Positions 12,288 to 23,310 of a stretch of DNA of 25,345 bases are shown piece by piece. Each line of letters starts with the position of its first letter. The stretch's first letter is position 1. The notes beneath the pieces were generated by a model that made no database searches, was not told where the DNA came from, and was given only the letters and a program-made list of their open reading frames with translations. Source of the DNA: Ustulina deusta (taxonomy: Eukaryota > Ascomycota > Sordariomycetes > Xylariales > Xylariaceae); assembly GCA_023159155.1 (NCBI GenBank), contig JAJNNX010000110.1, positions 1-25,345 of the forward strand, written 5' to 3'. A program made the translations under genes and the position numbers.

Positions 12288-13549
12288 GACCAATATCTGT
12301 TTTGCGCTTGCTTACGTGAATTGAGTGAGATTATGATCTTGCTGAGTGTCTAGCTCAGTTGGTTACTTGGTCTATCGAAAATTATTGTTCCGTGTTGGGT
12401 ATTAAATACAGGTTCTCGATCTGTAATGTGCGCATAACAAAGTGATTGTGACACTCTTTCAGTTTGGTTGTTTGAATACACATTTACACATGACGTTAAA
12501 CTTTACGTAACAGGAGCCTTGCTGATCTAACCTACCTAATATCCACAAAGAAATATCCCGAGAACAAAGAATAGCCTGAAAAGATGGGCCTACGAATACT
12601 GACCGGTTGATATTATACAAAGCGCTAGGATTTGACACTCAAGATATACAAGTTGTGAACTACACCGACAGACTCCTTTACAATCTAGGAAGCTCATTGG
12701 CCAACCTCGTGTACAAAGTCATAAACATACGCATGTAACAAGCTGCACTACTTTTCCTCACTCGCAGAGGAATTTTGTACTGCAATATAAATTGAGTTCT
12801 TCATTTAGTTAGCCACAGAGAGGATAGGTATTAATTAAGGCTTAAACATAACCTCGGATATTCATGAATCAAATAATTCGTTCATCCTTCTCTTAAAAAA
12901 CGAGGACAGCATGTTGTTACCGCCGCTAACCCAGATGATATATAGATGCTGTAGTATCTCTAACGTAAGTGATGGCGTTCAGTGTACCGAAGTAACCATC
13001 CTCAAGTCGGCTGTATCACGAGATACTTAACGTGTTGCGCTCAACGAGAATTTCTTTTCTGAGACAAGTGGTAGAGGTACGAAAAGAAGGGATACAGGGT
13101 TCTGAGTGATGCCTACCTTGAAAGCAAGGGCAGAGATTTGCTTGGGTATGAGAATCAAAGTTTATGTGTGGGTGACAGGGCCTGCATCGAGATGAGCAAG
13201 ACTTAGCCCTAGTTCTGCACTGCTGCATCTTTTATTGTATGGAATCAATAGTGCACTCGCCGACATGAGTTTCATGTAATCCGAGGACCATAGATAACTA
13301 ATTCCTACCGAACGAAGACTTTTCGCTAGTTCTCATCCAGCACTAACCCGAGTATCCAGTCGGCAGTGCACCAACGAGATGTGTCCTTGTACCCAGGTAG
13401 TGCGTGGCATTACTGGCCCCAGTCAACCGGCTGGCTATGCCTGCAATTTGGGATGCTATTGCTATATACCGGGGGGCGCCTGGCTGTGTCTGTGCATTAG
13501 ACATGTAATGGTTCATTCCAGAAATAAGAAATGATCATAGGAATATATA
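12288..13549. other. Gene-free stretch upstream of the F-box gene
   Basis: Normal base composition with no RIP signature and no convincing coding frame on either strand. Only short frames occur, including a 70-codon cysteine-rich one on the minus strand at 13,016-13,228 that has no signal peptide and no recognisable domain. The part next to 12,287 must hold the F-box gene's promoter, but I see no clear TATA box. A degenerate tRNA-like element lies at 12,351-12,421. Confidence 0.5.
12344..12456 (+). pseudogene. Degenerate tRNA-like (Pol III) element
   Basis: TAGCTCAGTTGG at 12,351-12,362 is an exact match to the D-arm/A-box of many eukaryotic tRNAs. GGTTCTCGATC at 12,411-12,421 looks like a B-box (GGTTCGATC) with TC inserted, flanked by ACA and TGT that could close a T-stem. 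The A-to-B spacing (60 bp) is about 16 bp longer than in an ordinary tRNA. The expected second half of the D-stem (GAGC) is missing. GAGTGTC at 12,344-12,350 sits where a 5' acceptor strand should be, and its exact complement GACACTC occurs at 12,450-12,456, but too far away for a normal fold. It is therefore not a functional tRNA gene; a tRNA pseudogene or the head of a tRNA-derived SINE would fit. It lies 64 bp upstream of the F-box start, on the opposite strand. Confidence 0.35.
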
Positions 13550-13758
13550 TCACTGAGATTTGTTGGTTCCCATACCAGAAAGAGTGCCGGCGATGTATTC
13601 AATGCTGGATCCGACTGGAATCAGGGGGTCGGCACATCCATGTACATGATACTATTGCCCCAATTCTCCTTAAAGATTGAAATATCAAAGCCTTGTGCTG
13701 TTGCACGGCCTGGATCATTGCTAACCGCTGGAAAGAAGTCATCGTTGGTGTAAGACAT
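13550..13758 (-). pseudogene. Short unrecognised coding relic with C-run frameshift
   Basis: The minus strand from ATG at 13,758 reads 45 residues (starting MSYTNDDFFPAV, including GFDISIFKENWGN and IMYMDVPTP) to a TGA at 13,621. The stop follows directly after a run of five C (five G on the plus strand, 13,624-13,628). One base over, the next frame continues for about 25 residues (LIPVGSSIEYIAGTLSGMG) to TGA at 13,550. Both halves have protein-like composition, so the simplest reading is a coding segment of about 70 residues broken by one base missing from the C run. I do not recognise the family. It lies just downstream of the HET relic on the same strand and could be its C-terminal exon or a separate small gene. 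A sequencing or assembly error in the homopolymer would also explain the break. Confidence 0.4.
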
Positions 13759-13801
13759 GACGCTATAGGAGGTAATATCGTTGTACAGTATATTTTGAAA
13801 G

Positions 13802-14516
13802 TATCTTTTTTAGTATTTCGTGCATCCGCATAATTCGAATCAAACTGCGAAAGAACGCTGGCTTCTTTTCTCGTGGTACAGTGCGATCCCAGCTAACTCT
13901 ACTTCCTGGACGGCATTTTCGTCGAAGCCCTCGAAGAGCCTCGCTTATCTGGTCGCCAGCGATTCGATACAACCTGCATCATTTCGCCGGAGTCTTCAGC
14001 GTCTCTCCTCTGATTCATGAAATCCGCTATCGCCCCTCTGACGCACCACATATGGTATTCGAGATACTTGGCTGCCAGTTCGCTGTCTGCGTTGTCGTCG
14101 CCAAGATTTACGACAGTCTTGCTCATGTTCCAGTAGATTTGCTGCATTAGGACCGTCTGCTTTCCCCGCTCCGAGAGATCGCTTTGATTGATGCATATGC
14201 CATCAACCGATAGCATGCGCGGTGCCAAACCGAGACGTAAGTTCGGGAATGCCGATTGTAAACTCCTCATAATTTTTTTTTAGATAACTGTCGCCCACGT
14301 ATATCTTGGAGTCTCATAAGTATTTGTTGCTTGATGGACGCGCTTGAAAGAAACTCGGAGCTCGGGACCGTCACATGCAGGCCGCGGCTCGGTTAGCCGA
14401 GTTTCATCGTTCTCAAGCGGATCGGTACCGTATACTTGTTTGTTAAGAGGAGAAAGAGTCGCACGGCAGGGCAGCTTGTGCTGTTTAGGACCGTACGAGG
14501 AAGGTTGAAGTAGCAT
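13802..14516 (-). pseudogene. HET (heterokaryon incompatibility) domain pseudogene
   Basis: The translation from ATG at 14,516 carries the hallmarks of the fungal HET domain in order: DPLENDETRL (residues 33-42), YETPRYTW (about 67-74, usually YEALSYTWG), then after an in-frame TAA at 14,282-14,280 the same frame continues with NLRLGLAPRMLSVDGICINQ, SDLSERGKQ, LMQQIY and LGDDNADSELA. That frame ends at 13,899. In another frame ARLFEGFDENAVQEVELAGI resembles the domain's next block (FERPWFxRVWVVQEV), preceded by a TAA where tryptophan is usual; further stops follow by 13,842. HET proteins trigger cell death after fusion of incompatible hyphae. With one in-frame stop, a frameshift and further stops it should be inactive. 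CAA to TAA and TGG to TAA are changes RIP can make, but I infer the original codons. Family members are usually several hundred residues, so the C-terminus is missing or unrecognisable. Confidence 0.75.
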
Positions 14517-15107
14517 GTTGAAACTCGTGGTATGGAATCCCGATCATCTTGCCTATTGCTTAACAGCATTCTCGGATTTTGCTTTCTAGACTGGCAGCTC
14601 CAGGTACGTCTCAGCCCTAGAGAAAAGAGCTGCGCCACATAGCAGGCTGTTTTAAGTAGAATAGGTACTAGTATCCAGTAATCTTCTTTTCTTGATACTT
14701 GTTTCTACCGGCTTGTTTTGTTGTGGTGCTTTTGATAGAGTTGATAGTTACTTACTGTTTGGTCTCCTTTGAAAGCATGAACTGGCTATCTGGTACGGTT
14801 GTTAAACCATAACCTCACCTATGCAACTCGGGTTCTAGGATGCTTATGTCGGTGACATTGGTGTTGCCAGATGACTGGCTGGAGTGCTAGAATGAAAGTC
14901 ACCCCTTGTATAATAAGGCATGCGATAAGCCTCTGCGCCTGAAAGGAGAGTCGTGATGAGAAAGCAGGATGCAAAATGGCCAACACCGGCGCGAGCGTCT
15001 CTACTGACTAAAACCCCGGTTCGGCGGCGCCACACGGGTGGGTCCTGGCCGTTAGCCGCCCGCTGCTCCGTTTTGGCCTCGGCGCTCCAGCCCCATACCA
15101 AAGAACT
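14517..15107. other. Region upstream of the HET relic, ending in a CpG-rich strip
   Basis: No convincing gene. Read on the minus strand, 14,690-14,780 contains CAACTCTATC and CACCACAACAAAACAAG, the CA/CT-rich kind of sequence common in ascomycete leaders, so this is probably the old HET promoter and 5' leader. A minus-strand frame at 14,844-15,101 begins with TTG rather than ATG and shows no domain, so I do not call it. The last 100 bases (about 14,990-15,095) are near 69% G+C with some eleven CpG in 90 bases, the opposite of RIP-affected DNA. Confidence 0.45.
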
Positions 15108-18087
15108 GTTTTAAAAAAAACAAAGCAGTTAACTAGTAAGATTTAACCCTAAGTAATATTGCTTTATTTAGTATATATATTTTTTTAGCTGCTTCTTATT
15201 TTTTATTTTTAGTATTAGCTCTACTATAGCTTAAAACGCTTAATAATAATAAAATCTAATTAATAAAAAAAAACGTTTTATATTTTTATTATATAAAAGA
15301 TTATATATATTTTATTTTAAATATATTACTTTAGTTTATTAATATTTATTTTTATTTTATATTTTTTAATAAATTTTTTTTTATTTTTTTAAATATTATT
15401 ATTATAAATATATTTAAAATATAAAAAAAATTATTTATTTATTATTATTTTAATATATATATAAACTAGTTTAATAATAATATTTTATTTATTATTTTTA
15501 ATATTTTAAAAAAATAAAATTATATATAAAATAATTAAATTAAATAAAAAACTTTTATTATTATTATTATTTTAAAAAACATTAATTATTAAAACAAATT
15601 AATAAGCTAAGTTTTAAGTTTTATAATAAATTTAATTTTAAAAATAAAAATATTTAAAAAAAACTAAAACTTAACCTTAATTTTAAAAGTTTTTTTATTA
15701 ATATATAAATAATTTTATATAAAGATATTTAATTTCAAGTTTTAAAAAATGTAAAAAAAAATAAATATTAAATTAATTATTTTAATAAAATATTATATTT
15801 TTAAACTAAAAAAAAAATAACAGTTTTATAATAATTATATTAAAACTAAAATAAATTAATAAAAAAAAATAAGAAAAAATATAATATTATATATTATAAA
15901 AATTAGTTTATTTATTTATTTATATATATATTCTTTTAATAAAAATAAATAATTAATAAACTAATTTTTTTATTTAATTTTTAAATAAATCTAAATTATA
16001 AAAAAATAAAAATAATTAATATAAATATATATAACTTTATAATTATTTTATAAATAAAAAGTTTTAATATAATATATTAAAAAAACTACTAAAATAACTT
16101 GAAAATAACATAATAATTAATATAATAGTTTTTATTTATTTTTTAAATATTTATTTTGTTTAGTTATATATTAATTATATTAACTAATATTAATATTTAA
16201 TTATAATTTTTATTTTATTAGTTTTATTATTATATAAATAATTAATAATTAAACTTTTATAATAAAATATAATATGATTAAAATTTTTTTAATAAATTAA
16301 ATTTAAAAATAGTGAAATTTTTTTTTTAAATAAAAGCTTAATATAAAAAATAAAATTTTTATTTTATTTAATAATAATATATTTATAAATCTTTTTTAAT
16401 AAAATTTTTTATTATAAATATATAATAAAACTTTAATTTTTATAATTTTTATATAAAATATAATATTTAATTTAATAATATATTTATAATTATTTTTAAT
16501 AATTAATACTAATTAATTTTATTATATATAGATTAATTTTATAAATCGAATATTTAGTTCTAAAAAAAAAAAACCAAAGTTAATTTTGTTTAAAAATTAA
16601 TAATTTAATTAAAATATTTATATAATTAAAATAAAAAAAAAACTAATTATTTTAATAAAACTAATTATTTTTATATTTTTAAATATATATATTAAATAAT
16701 ATAAAATTTTTTATAAAATTAACCTATAAATATATATTATTATTATTTTTAATTATTTATTTAATACTTTTATAATATTAATTCTTTTATAATAATTAAT
16801 TTAAATTTTTTAAAAATTAAAAAAAATTATAATATTTGTTTTATAAAATATTATTATTAAATAAAAGCTTGCTAACTAAATATTATAATATAAAATATTT
16901 TATTAATATAAATTTTAATTAGTTTTTTTTATATTTAAAATATAAATATTTTAGATTAAACAAAATTATTATTAATAAAAAACAAATATAAAATATTTAT
17001 ATAAAAAAGGTTTATAACAAAATTATATATAATTATTAAACATTTTAGCTATATAAATAGCTATATTTATTTTAATTATAACTAATGAATATTTATATAA
17101 ATAACTTTAAAAAATATATAAAAATAATTATAATATTTTGAAACTATTTATAAAGCCGGAGTACTTTTTTATATTTTATATAATAATATTTATTTTATAA
17201 CAAATAGTTTAGTATAATATATAAATTAATATTATTAAATTAATATTGATTTTCTTTTGTTTATCTAGCTTATAAACAACAAAAAATCTTTTAATTTTAT
17301 AAAATTAATAGTTTTATTTTTTAATATATATATTTTATAATAACTTATATTAAATAAAATTATATAAAAACTAGTTAAACTATAGTTTTTAATAAAATAA
17401 GCTATAAGTTAGATTAAAATAATAATTTAATATTAAAATAAAAGAATTATAATTTTTAATTTTTTTATAGCTATTAGTTTAACTTAAACAAAAAGAATAG
17501 GTTTATAAAAATATTACTATATTTTAGCTTATAATTAATTAATAATATTTATTATATTAATAAAAATAAATAATAAAAATACTTTTTAATTATATTAAAT
17601 ATATTTAAAAGCCTATTTTTATATTTTAGATTAACTATAATTATTAATAAATTATTAGACTTTTTTTAACTAAAACCTTTTATAAATTAAATAGTAATAT
17701 TTTTAAACAAAACTTTTAATTTAATTATAGTAAATTTAAAACAGCAAAATTATTAATAGATTTATTTCTTATTTTTTATATTAAATCAAAAATAATACTA
17801 GTTCTAATAGAATTAGTTAACCTAGCTTTTTATAATAACTAAGATCTAATATATTTAATAAAAAATCTTTATAAATCTATAACTAATCTAAGCTTTAATT
17901 TATAACAACTTAACTTTATAAATATTAATAAATACTATAAAATTAATTATATATTTAAATACTAAAATAAGAACTTTTTTTTTTAAAATAGCTAAAAAAT
18001 AGAAGCTATTAGTAGGTTTAACAAAAGAATATTAATATTAACTTAATTTAAAGTTTTTAAAAAAATTATATAGGAATTAATTTTATA
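15108..18087 (+). mobile_element. RIP-degraded Ty3/gypsy chromovirus pol region (inferred)
   Basis: A+T-rich block starting abruptly within about 20 bases of the CpG-rich island edge. 15,335-15,465 has no G or C. A-runs dominate on the plus strand, consistent with a plus-strand coding element. Individual enzyme domains (protease, reverse transcriptase, RNase H, integrase) cannot be read because stops occur every few codons. The assignment rests on the chromodomain immediately downstream, which in chromoviruses closes the integrase at the end of pol, and on the matching strand bias. The length, about 3 kb, would fit most of a pol gene. No 5' LTR or gag can be seen at the island side. Confidence 0.5.
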
Positions 18088-18216
18088 GTAGACAAGGTAT
18101 TAGCTACCCGGAAGCAACGCGGAAAGATCAAGTACTATATTTGCTAGCTTGGCTGTTTAATAGACAAGGATACATAGGTTTTAGAAGTTTTTAGTAAGCT
18201 TATTAGCTAGTATTTA
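18088..18216 (+). pseudogene. Chromodomain of a Ty3/gypsy chromovirus integrase, RIP-mutated
   Basis: The frame starting at GTA 18,088 reads VDKVLATRKQRGKIKYYIC, a stop, LGCLIDKDT, a stop, then VLEVFSKLIS, a stop and YL. This follows the chromodomain pattern: V-x-K-I-L...R-x-R-G-K-x-x-Y-x-V-K-W-x-G-Y...T-W-E-P-E-x-N-L...I-x-x-Y. The first two stops are TAG codons (18,145-18,147 and 18,175-18,177) exactly where the conserved aromatic-cage tryptophans (TGG) belong; TGG to TAG is a G to A change as made by RIP on the opposite strand. Chromodomains at the integrase C-terminus guide chromovirus insertion to methylated-histone chromatin. The surrounding patch (about 18,060-18,180) keeps much more G and C than the rest of the block. 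Confidence 0.75.
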
Positions 18217-21200
18217 GTTTATAAACAGATATACTACTTTAAAAAAGCTTTTGTAGTATTTTTGCTTTATTTATATATTTTATATATTTATATAGCGCAA
18301 GCAAATATTAATTTTTTTGTTTTTGTTTATTACTAAATATATTAGTTAAATATTATTTAAATAAATTATTTATTTTTGATTAATTTTTAGGTCTACATTT
18401 TACAAAAGCTTTTTAAGTACTATTATTTCTATATTAGTAAAACTTAATATATTAATTTTTGCTTCTATTATAAATATACAAATAATACTTTGCTAAGTAG
18501 TTTTTTAAGCAATTATATTTTTAAAAAAATATAATATAATTACTTATAAAATAATTGGTTAGTTTTGTTATTATTACTAAAAAAAGCATTTCTTATAGTG
18601 AATAAAACTTAAAAAATTTCTTTTAGATTACTATAAATAATTTTTAAGTATTAAATATAATAAAAATATTTAATTACTTGTTTAATAGTATTTATATGCT
18701 TTAATCTAAAATTAATAAGGTGCTTTAATAGCTAGAAAGCTATATATACTACGTTTAGTTTTATTATAATTACTATATATAAAATTGATTTAACTAGTTT
18801 TTAAAAAAAATTTATTTGTATTTTTATAGCTTTTTATTATATTTTACTAATTTTTTAATTAATAAAAAATTACTAAGATCTAGCTATTATTAGCTAAGTT
18901 ATAGCGTTTAGCGATTTTTTTTATATACTAGTTATAAATTAGTGTTGGTTTTTAAGCGTTATAGTTTTTTATTTTTTTATTTTATATGCTTTTTTAATGC
19001 TTCAGATTATTTTTTAAGTTTGCTTTTTATAATTTTTATAATAAAGTATTAAAAAGTTGTTTATATAAAATATAATATATATTTTATGATTTTTTATATA
19101 GAAAAAGTATAGTTTTTTTAGTAAAAAGATTAGCTCTAGCTTTTTTAAAATAGATAAGAACTTTTTATATTATAGTAAAAGTAACTCTTAAAAACTATAT
19201 AAAGCTTTACTAAGTAATGCTATTATGTTTTTTTATTTATAACTATTAAATAATTAGCAAGCTATTAGCTTTTCTTTATTTTTAGAAATATTTAAAAATA
19301 TACTAATTATATTGAACTATTTAACCTTTAGGTTAAACTAAGCAACTATAGCTATTATAATTCTAAAAGTCTTAGTTATAAATATAACTATATATATTAA
19401 TTAAAGCGTTTTTTTATATTAAAGATTTTTCTTTATTACTAGGCATAATTTATAAGTTTTTAAATAGTTTTGCTTATTAAACTTATAAATAAATACTTAT
19501 TTTAATAAAAGCAGCTTATATTTAGCTTTATAAAGCAGTATAAGCTTTATTACCTTAAGTTTTTAAAGCTTTTTAATTTTTTTCTAGGTATTTTTTTTCA
19601 ATAGATTATTTCAAAAGTACTTTTTTAGATCTTTTTATATTTTAAGAAATAGTTTTTTAAAATTATTTTAGTAATATTTTGGCTTTCATAGTATAGCTCT
19701 TAGGCGTTCTGTTTTATATTAGTTTATTACTACTAAAAATATAGCATATAATGTTTTATGCTTTTAATTATTTTTATATATAGCTTTTAGCTAATTAAAT
19801 AAATAAGTTTTTAAAATTTTAACTAGTATTAATTATATAAAAAGTTAATTTTTTGTTTTTTATATATAATAGTTATAAAAGTTGCAAATATACTAATATT
19901 ATAGCTATTTTTATTTTTAGCTAATACTTTAGAAAACTTTTTTTTTAGTTTTTAGTTTAATTATATTACTAGTTGTTAAATTTTATAATTATACTACTAT
20001 TAAGCTAGTTGCTTACTAACTATTACATAGCTTTTAGCTAAGTTGTTTAGTAATTTTTTAATTGCTTTTTTTATTTTAGTTAAGTATACTTTTTAGTAAA
20101 ATTATAAATAATTATTTTAGTTTTTAGCTATGTTTGCTTTTATAGCTTTTTATGTTTAGCTTAATATTAATAAGCTATTTTATATTACTAGATTTTTATT
20201 TTATTTTACTAAATTATTTTTTTAGTATAAATATTTTTTAAAAAAATTCTAAGTTTATATAACTAACTAATTTTTAAAAACTTTTTTTGCTTTTTTTATT
20301 TTCTTTTTTAAATATTTTTATTTTTAACTTCTGCTTTTTTAGTTAGTTTTTAATTAAATAATTATTAAAATTAGATTTATTTTTAGTTTTGCTAAAAATA
20401 TTAAAGCTTAGCTTAAAGCTTATTAATAATAATTTTTATGAAGTTTTCTAGAATAAAAACAACTATAATATTTTTTATTAACTATATATTAATTTTTTTA
20501 TTTTATTTTTTTTAATTTAAATTATAAAAGATTTTTTTATTAAAAATTATATTATATATAATAATTATTATATATAATAATTATTTTATTTAATTAAAAG
20601 TTTTATATTTAATATAAATATACTAATTAACTTTGTAAGCTTGCTAATATTTATTAGCAATTTCTTTTTTTATATAGAAAAGATTTTATATTTATAAGCT
20701 TTTATACTACTATAGTTTAATTAAAAATCTATTATAAGCTTAATAATTACTTTAAATATTATTTAAATTAAATTAAAAATATTTTCATTAATATATATAA
20801 ATTATAAACTTTTAATAAGTTTTTATTATATAACTTTTTAGTTATATAAATAGCTTTCAGCTAAAGCTTTATTAATAGGTTAGCACTTTTTAGGATTTTA
20901 ATAGTTTTAATAATTATCTTTTACCTTGCTTTTTTTGTTTTACTTATAGGCTTTTTTATATATGCTAAAAAAAGTTCTAAGTTTATATTTTTAAATATAT
21001 TTTAGTGTTAAAAGTTAGTTAAACTTTTAGACATAATTATTATAAGTTTTTTATTACTTTATATTTTATAAACAAAAAGCTTATATTAATATATTATTTA
21101 TTGCTTAAACTTTTAAAGCATATTATAAATTTATAGATCTAACTTTTAAATATATATATATATATAAATTATTTTATTATATTTGTTTTTAATTATAAAC

Positions 21201-23310
21201 ATTTAAAATATTCTGTTATACTTTTTTAAATAATTAAATAAATTTTAGTTGATTTTTCAAAAAAGTTATATAGTATATCATTTAAAAGTTTTTTTAAAAA
21301 TTACTTAAGTAACATATATTTTTGCATAGCTTTTATATTTAATTTTTTTAGTTCTTTTATTTTTATTTTTTTTGTGTTATAAACTAGGGTTTTAGTAGTT
21401 AAAGTTCTAAATATTTTAACTTTAAGTGCTATAGTTCTTTAGTATTTTTTTAAAGCTTTAGAAAATTTATATTAAGTTTTTATAAATAGTTTTTTTTAAA
21501 TAATATAATTATTTTAGCTACGCTTGCCTTAAGTTTTATAAATATATTAAAAAAATTAATTACTTATAAACTATTTAAAAAATACTAAGTTTATTTTTTT
21601 AGTTAATTTTTTTATAAATATATTAGAATTATATTTACTATAGCATAATAAATAGTCTAATTTATAGTACTAGATTTCTTTTTATAAAAACAAGCTTTAA
21701 AAATTATATTTATATAAAATTTTCTAATTTAAGCAACGTTTTTAAAAGTAAAATTTATTATATTTTTGTTTTAAGTACTAATAAAAACTTTTTTAATAAT
21801 ATTTTTATTTTTATTTAATATAAAAAAGCTTATAATATTAATATTTATATTTATATTATTTTTTATTAGTATAAATAAGTTTAGTATTAAAAAATCTTTA
21901 TTATTAATTAAATATAAAGTTTTATAATTATTAAATATTATATATACTTTTAAATTAAAAAAAAGTATTTTATATAAAAAATAGGTTAATAACTATAAAA
22001 GCGATATTAAAATTAAGCTATTTATTTTAAAGCGTTTTATTTTTTTCTTTGTTTTGTTTAGAAATAAATAGTTTAATATTTTAATAGAAATTAAACCAGT
22101 GTATATAGGTTTACTTAGTTTTTATTTTTTAGAGCTTTTTTTAAAAGATTTCTGTAATCTTTTGCTTGGACTTGCTTATTACTACCTTTTTAAACGTTTA
22201 TACTTATATAAGGGCTATTTATGCTTTTAGCTTAAGTTAAATAAGCATAAATATTAAAAAAAGTAGTTAAATAATTTTTTTTATTTAGTATACTTATTTA
22301 AATTCCTTTAAAACTTTTTTATTTAGTTTAGTGCTTTTTTTAAAAAGTAGCAAAGATTCTACCTGCTTAGTGTTTATTTTAGAATATTCTTTTATAAATT
22401 AGTATAAAAAAAACTCTGCTATATTAATTTAAAATAATTATAGGTCGGCTTAAATATTTATTTAAAATAAAGTTAGTAAACTATTATTAAGCTTAATTAG
22501 AAGTTACTTTTGTTTAAATTATTTTTAAAAAGTTTTTAGTAGCAAATATTTTTTTGTTTTTAATAAATTAAGCATTTTATATATAGGTATGCTTAATACT
22601 AAAAGCTATACTAGGCTTCTAGTTTAATATTTTTTTAAATAGTTTTCTATAATATTTTATAATATTATATAAATATAGTGCTTTTTATAGCTAACTTTAT
22701 AAAAAATAAATAGTTTTTTAAAGCTTATATTAAAGCTTATAAATTAATTATATTATTTAAAATAAATATTATAATAATTATTTTTATAATTTTTATTAAT
22801 AGTTTTAAATATTTATTTAAAAATTGCTATATATTTGTTTAATTAAATTGTTTAAACTAAAATAGTTGCTAAAAGCTTTTAGATTTATTTTTTAAGCTTT
22901 ATAGCAATTTTATATTATAATAGCTTTTAAATAATAAAAAAGCTAATTAATAAAACATTTAAAACTTATTTTTAAATTATTACATTTTTTACTATTTTAT
23001 TAATAAGTTTTAAAGAAGTATAGCTAGCTATAAACGTTATATTTTATATGTTTAGATTAATGACCTGCTATATTTTATAAATAAAAATATAGCGCTTTAA
23101 TATATTAGTTTATATTAAGTAGTTATATTAGTTATAAAACATAGTATTCTTTTTTAATTTAATTATTGCTTAATAAAAAAACTATTATAAATAAATAAAA
23201 AATAGTTTAAATAATTGTATAGTAATTTTAAGTTGTATGTAAAATAAAAATTTAAATTTAAAATAACTAATATAGTAATTAACTTGTTATAAAATTTTTA
23301 AAGCATTAGT
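18217..23310. repeat. RIP-degraded transposon block, T-rich on the plus strand
   Basis: Begins right after the chromodomain, where the strand bias switches from A-rich to T-rich; composition then resembles 1-8,465, with residual AGCT and GCT sites. No open frame is left. I infer a second element inserted in opposite orientation. A short less mutated patch near 22,140-22,210 gives a brief lysine-rich minus-strand reading (GSNKQVQAKDYRNLLKKA), which I cannot assign. The 3' LTR of the chromovirus would be expected just after 18,217 but cannot be delimited by eye. Confidence 0.65.

Noticed and set aside
13016..13228. 70-codon minus-strand frame with eight cysteines, a possible small effector-like protein
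   Set aside because: It has no hydrophobic signal peptide, its composition is rich in R, H, S and C as in random frames, and no domain or conserved spacing is visible.
13501..13620. Introns (GTATGG or GTGATA donors with an acceptor at TCTAATGCACAG) that might extend the small relic into a spliced gene
   Set aside because: The splices reach a stop within a few to about 25 codons and do not join the protein-like frames, so none is better than the simple frameshift reading.
13820..14150. Two plus-strand frames (66 and 89 codons) opposite the HET relic
   Set aside because: They are shadows of the minus-strand HET coding sequence, which carries clear motifs.
14393..14638. 81-codon minus-strand frame overlapping the HET start
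   Set aside because: The HET motifs are in another frame; this one has no recognisable feature.
14844..15101. 85-codon minus-strand frame in the CpG-rich strip
   Set aside because: It opens with TTG; the first ATG in frame lies far downstream, and no domain is recognisable. G+C-rich DNA has few stops, so a frame of this size is expected by chance.
15143..15154. Telomere-like TTAACCCTAAG
   Set aside because: Only one unit is present, with no tandem array, so it is not a telomere or a clear interstitial telomeric repeat.
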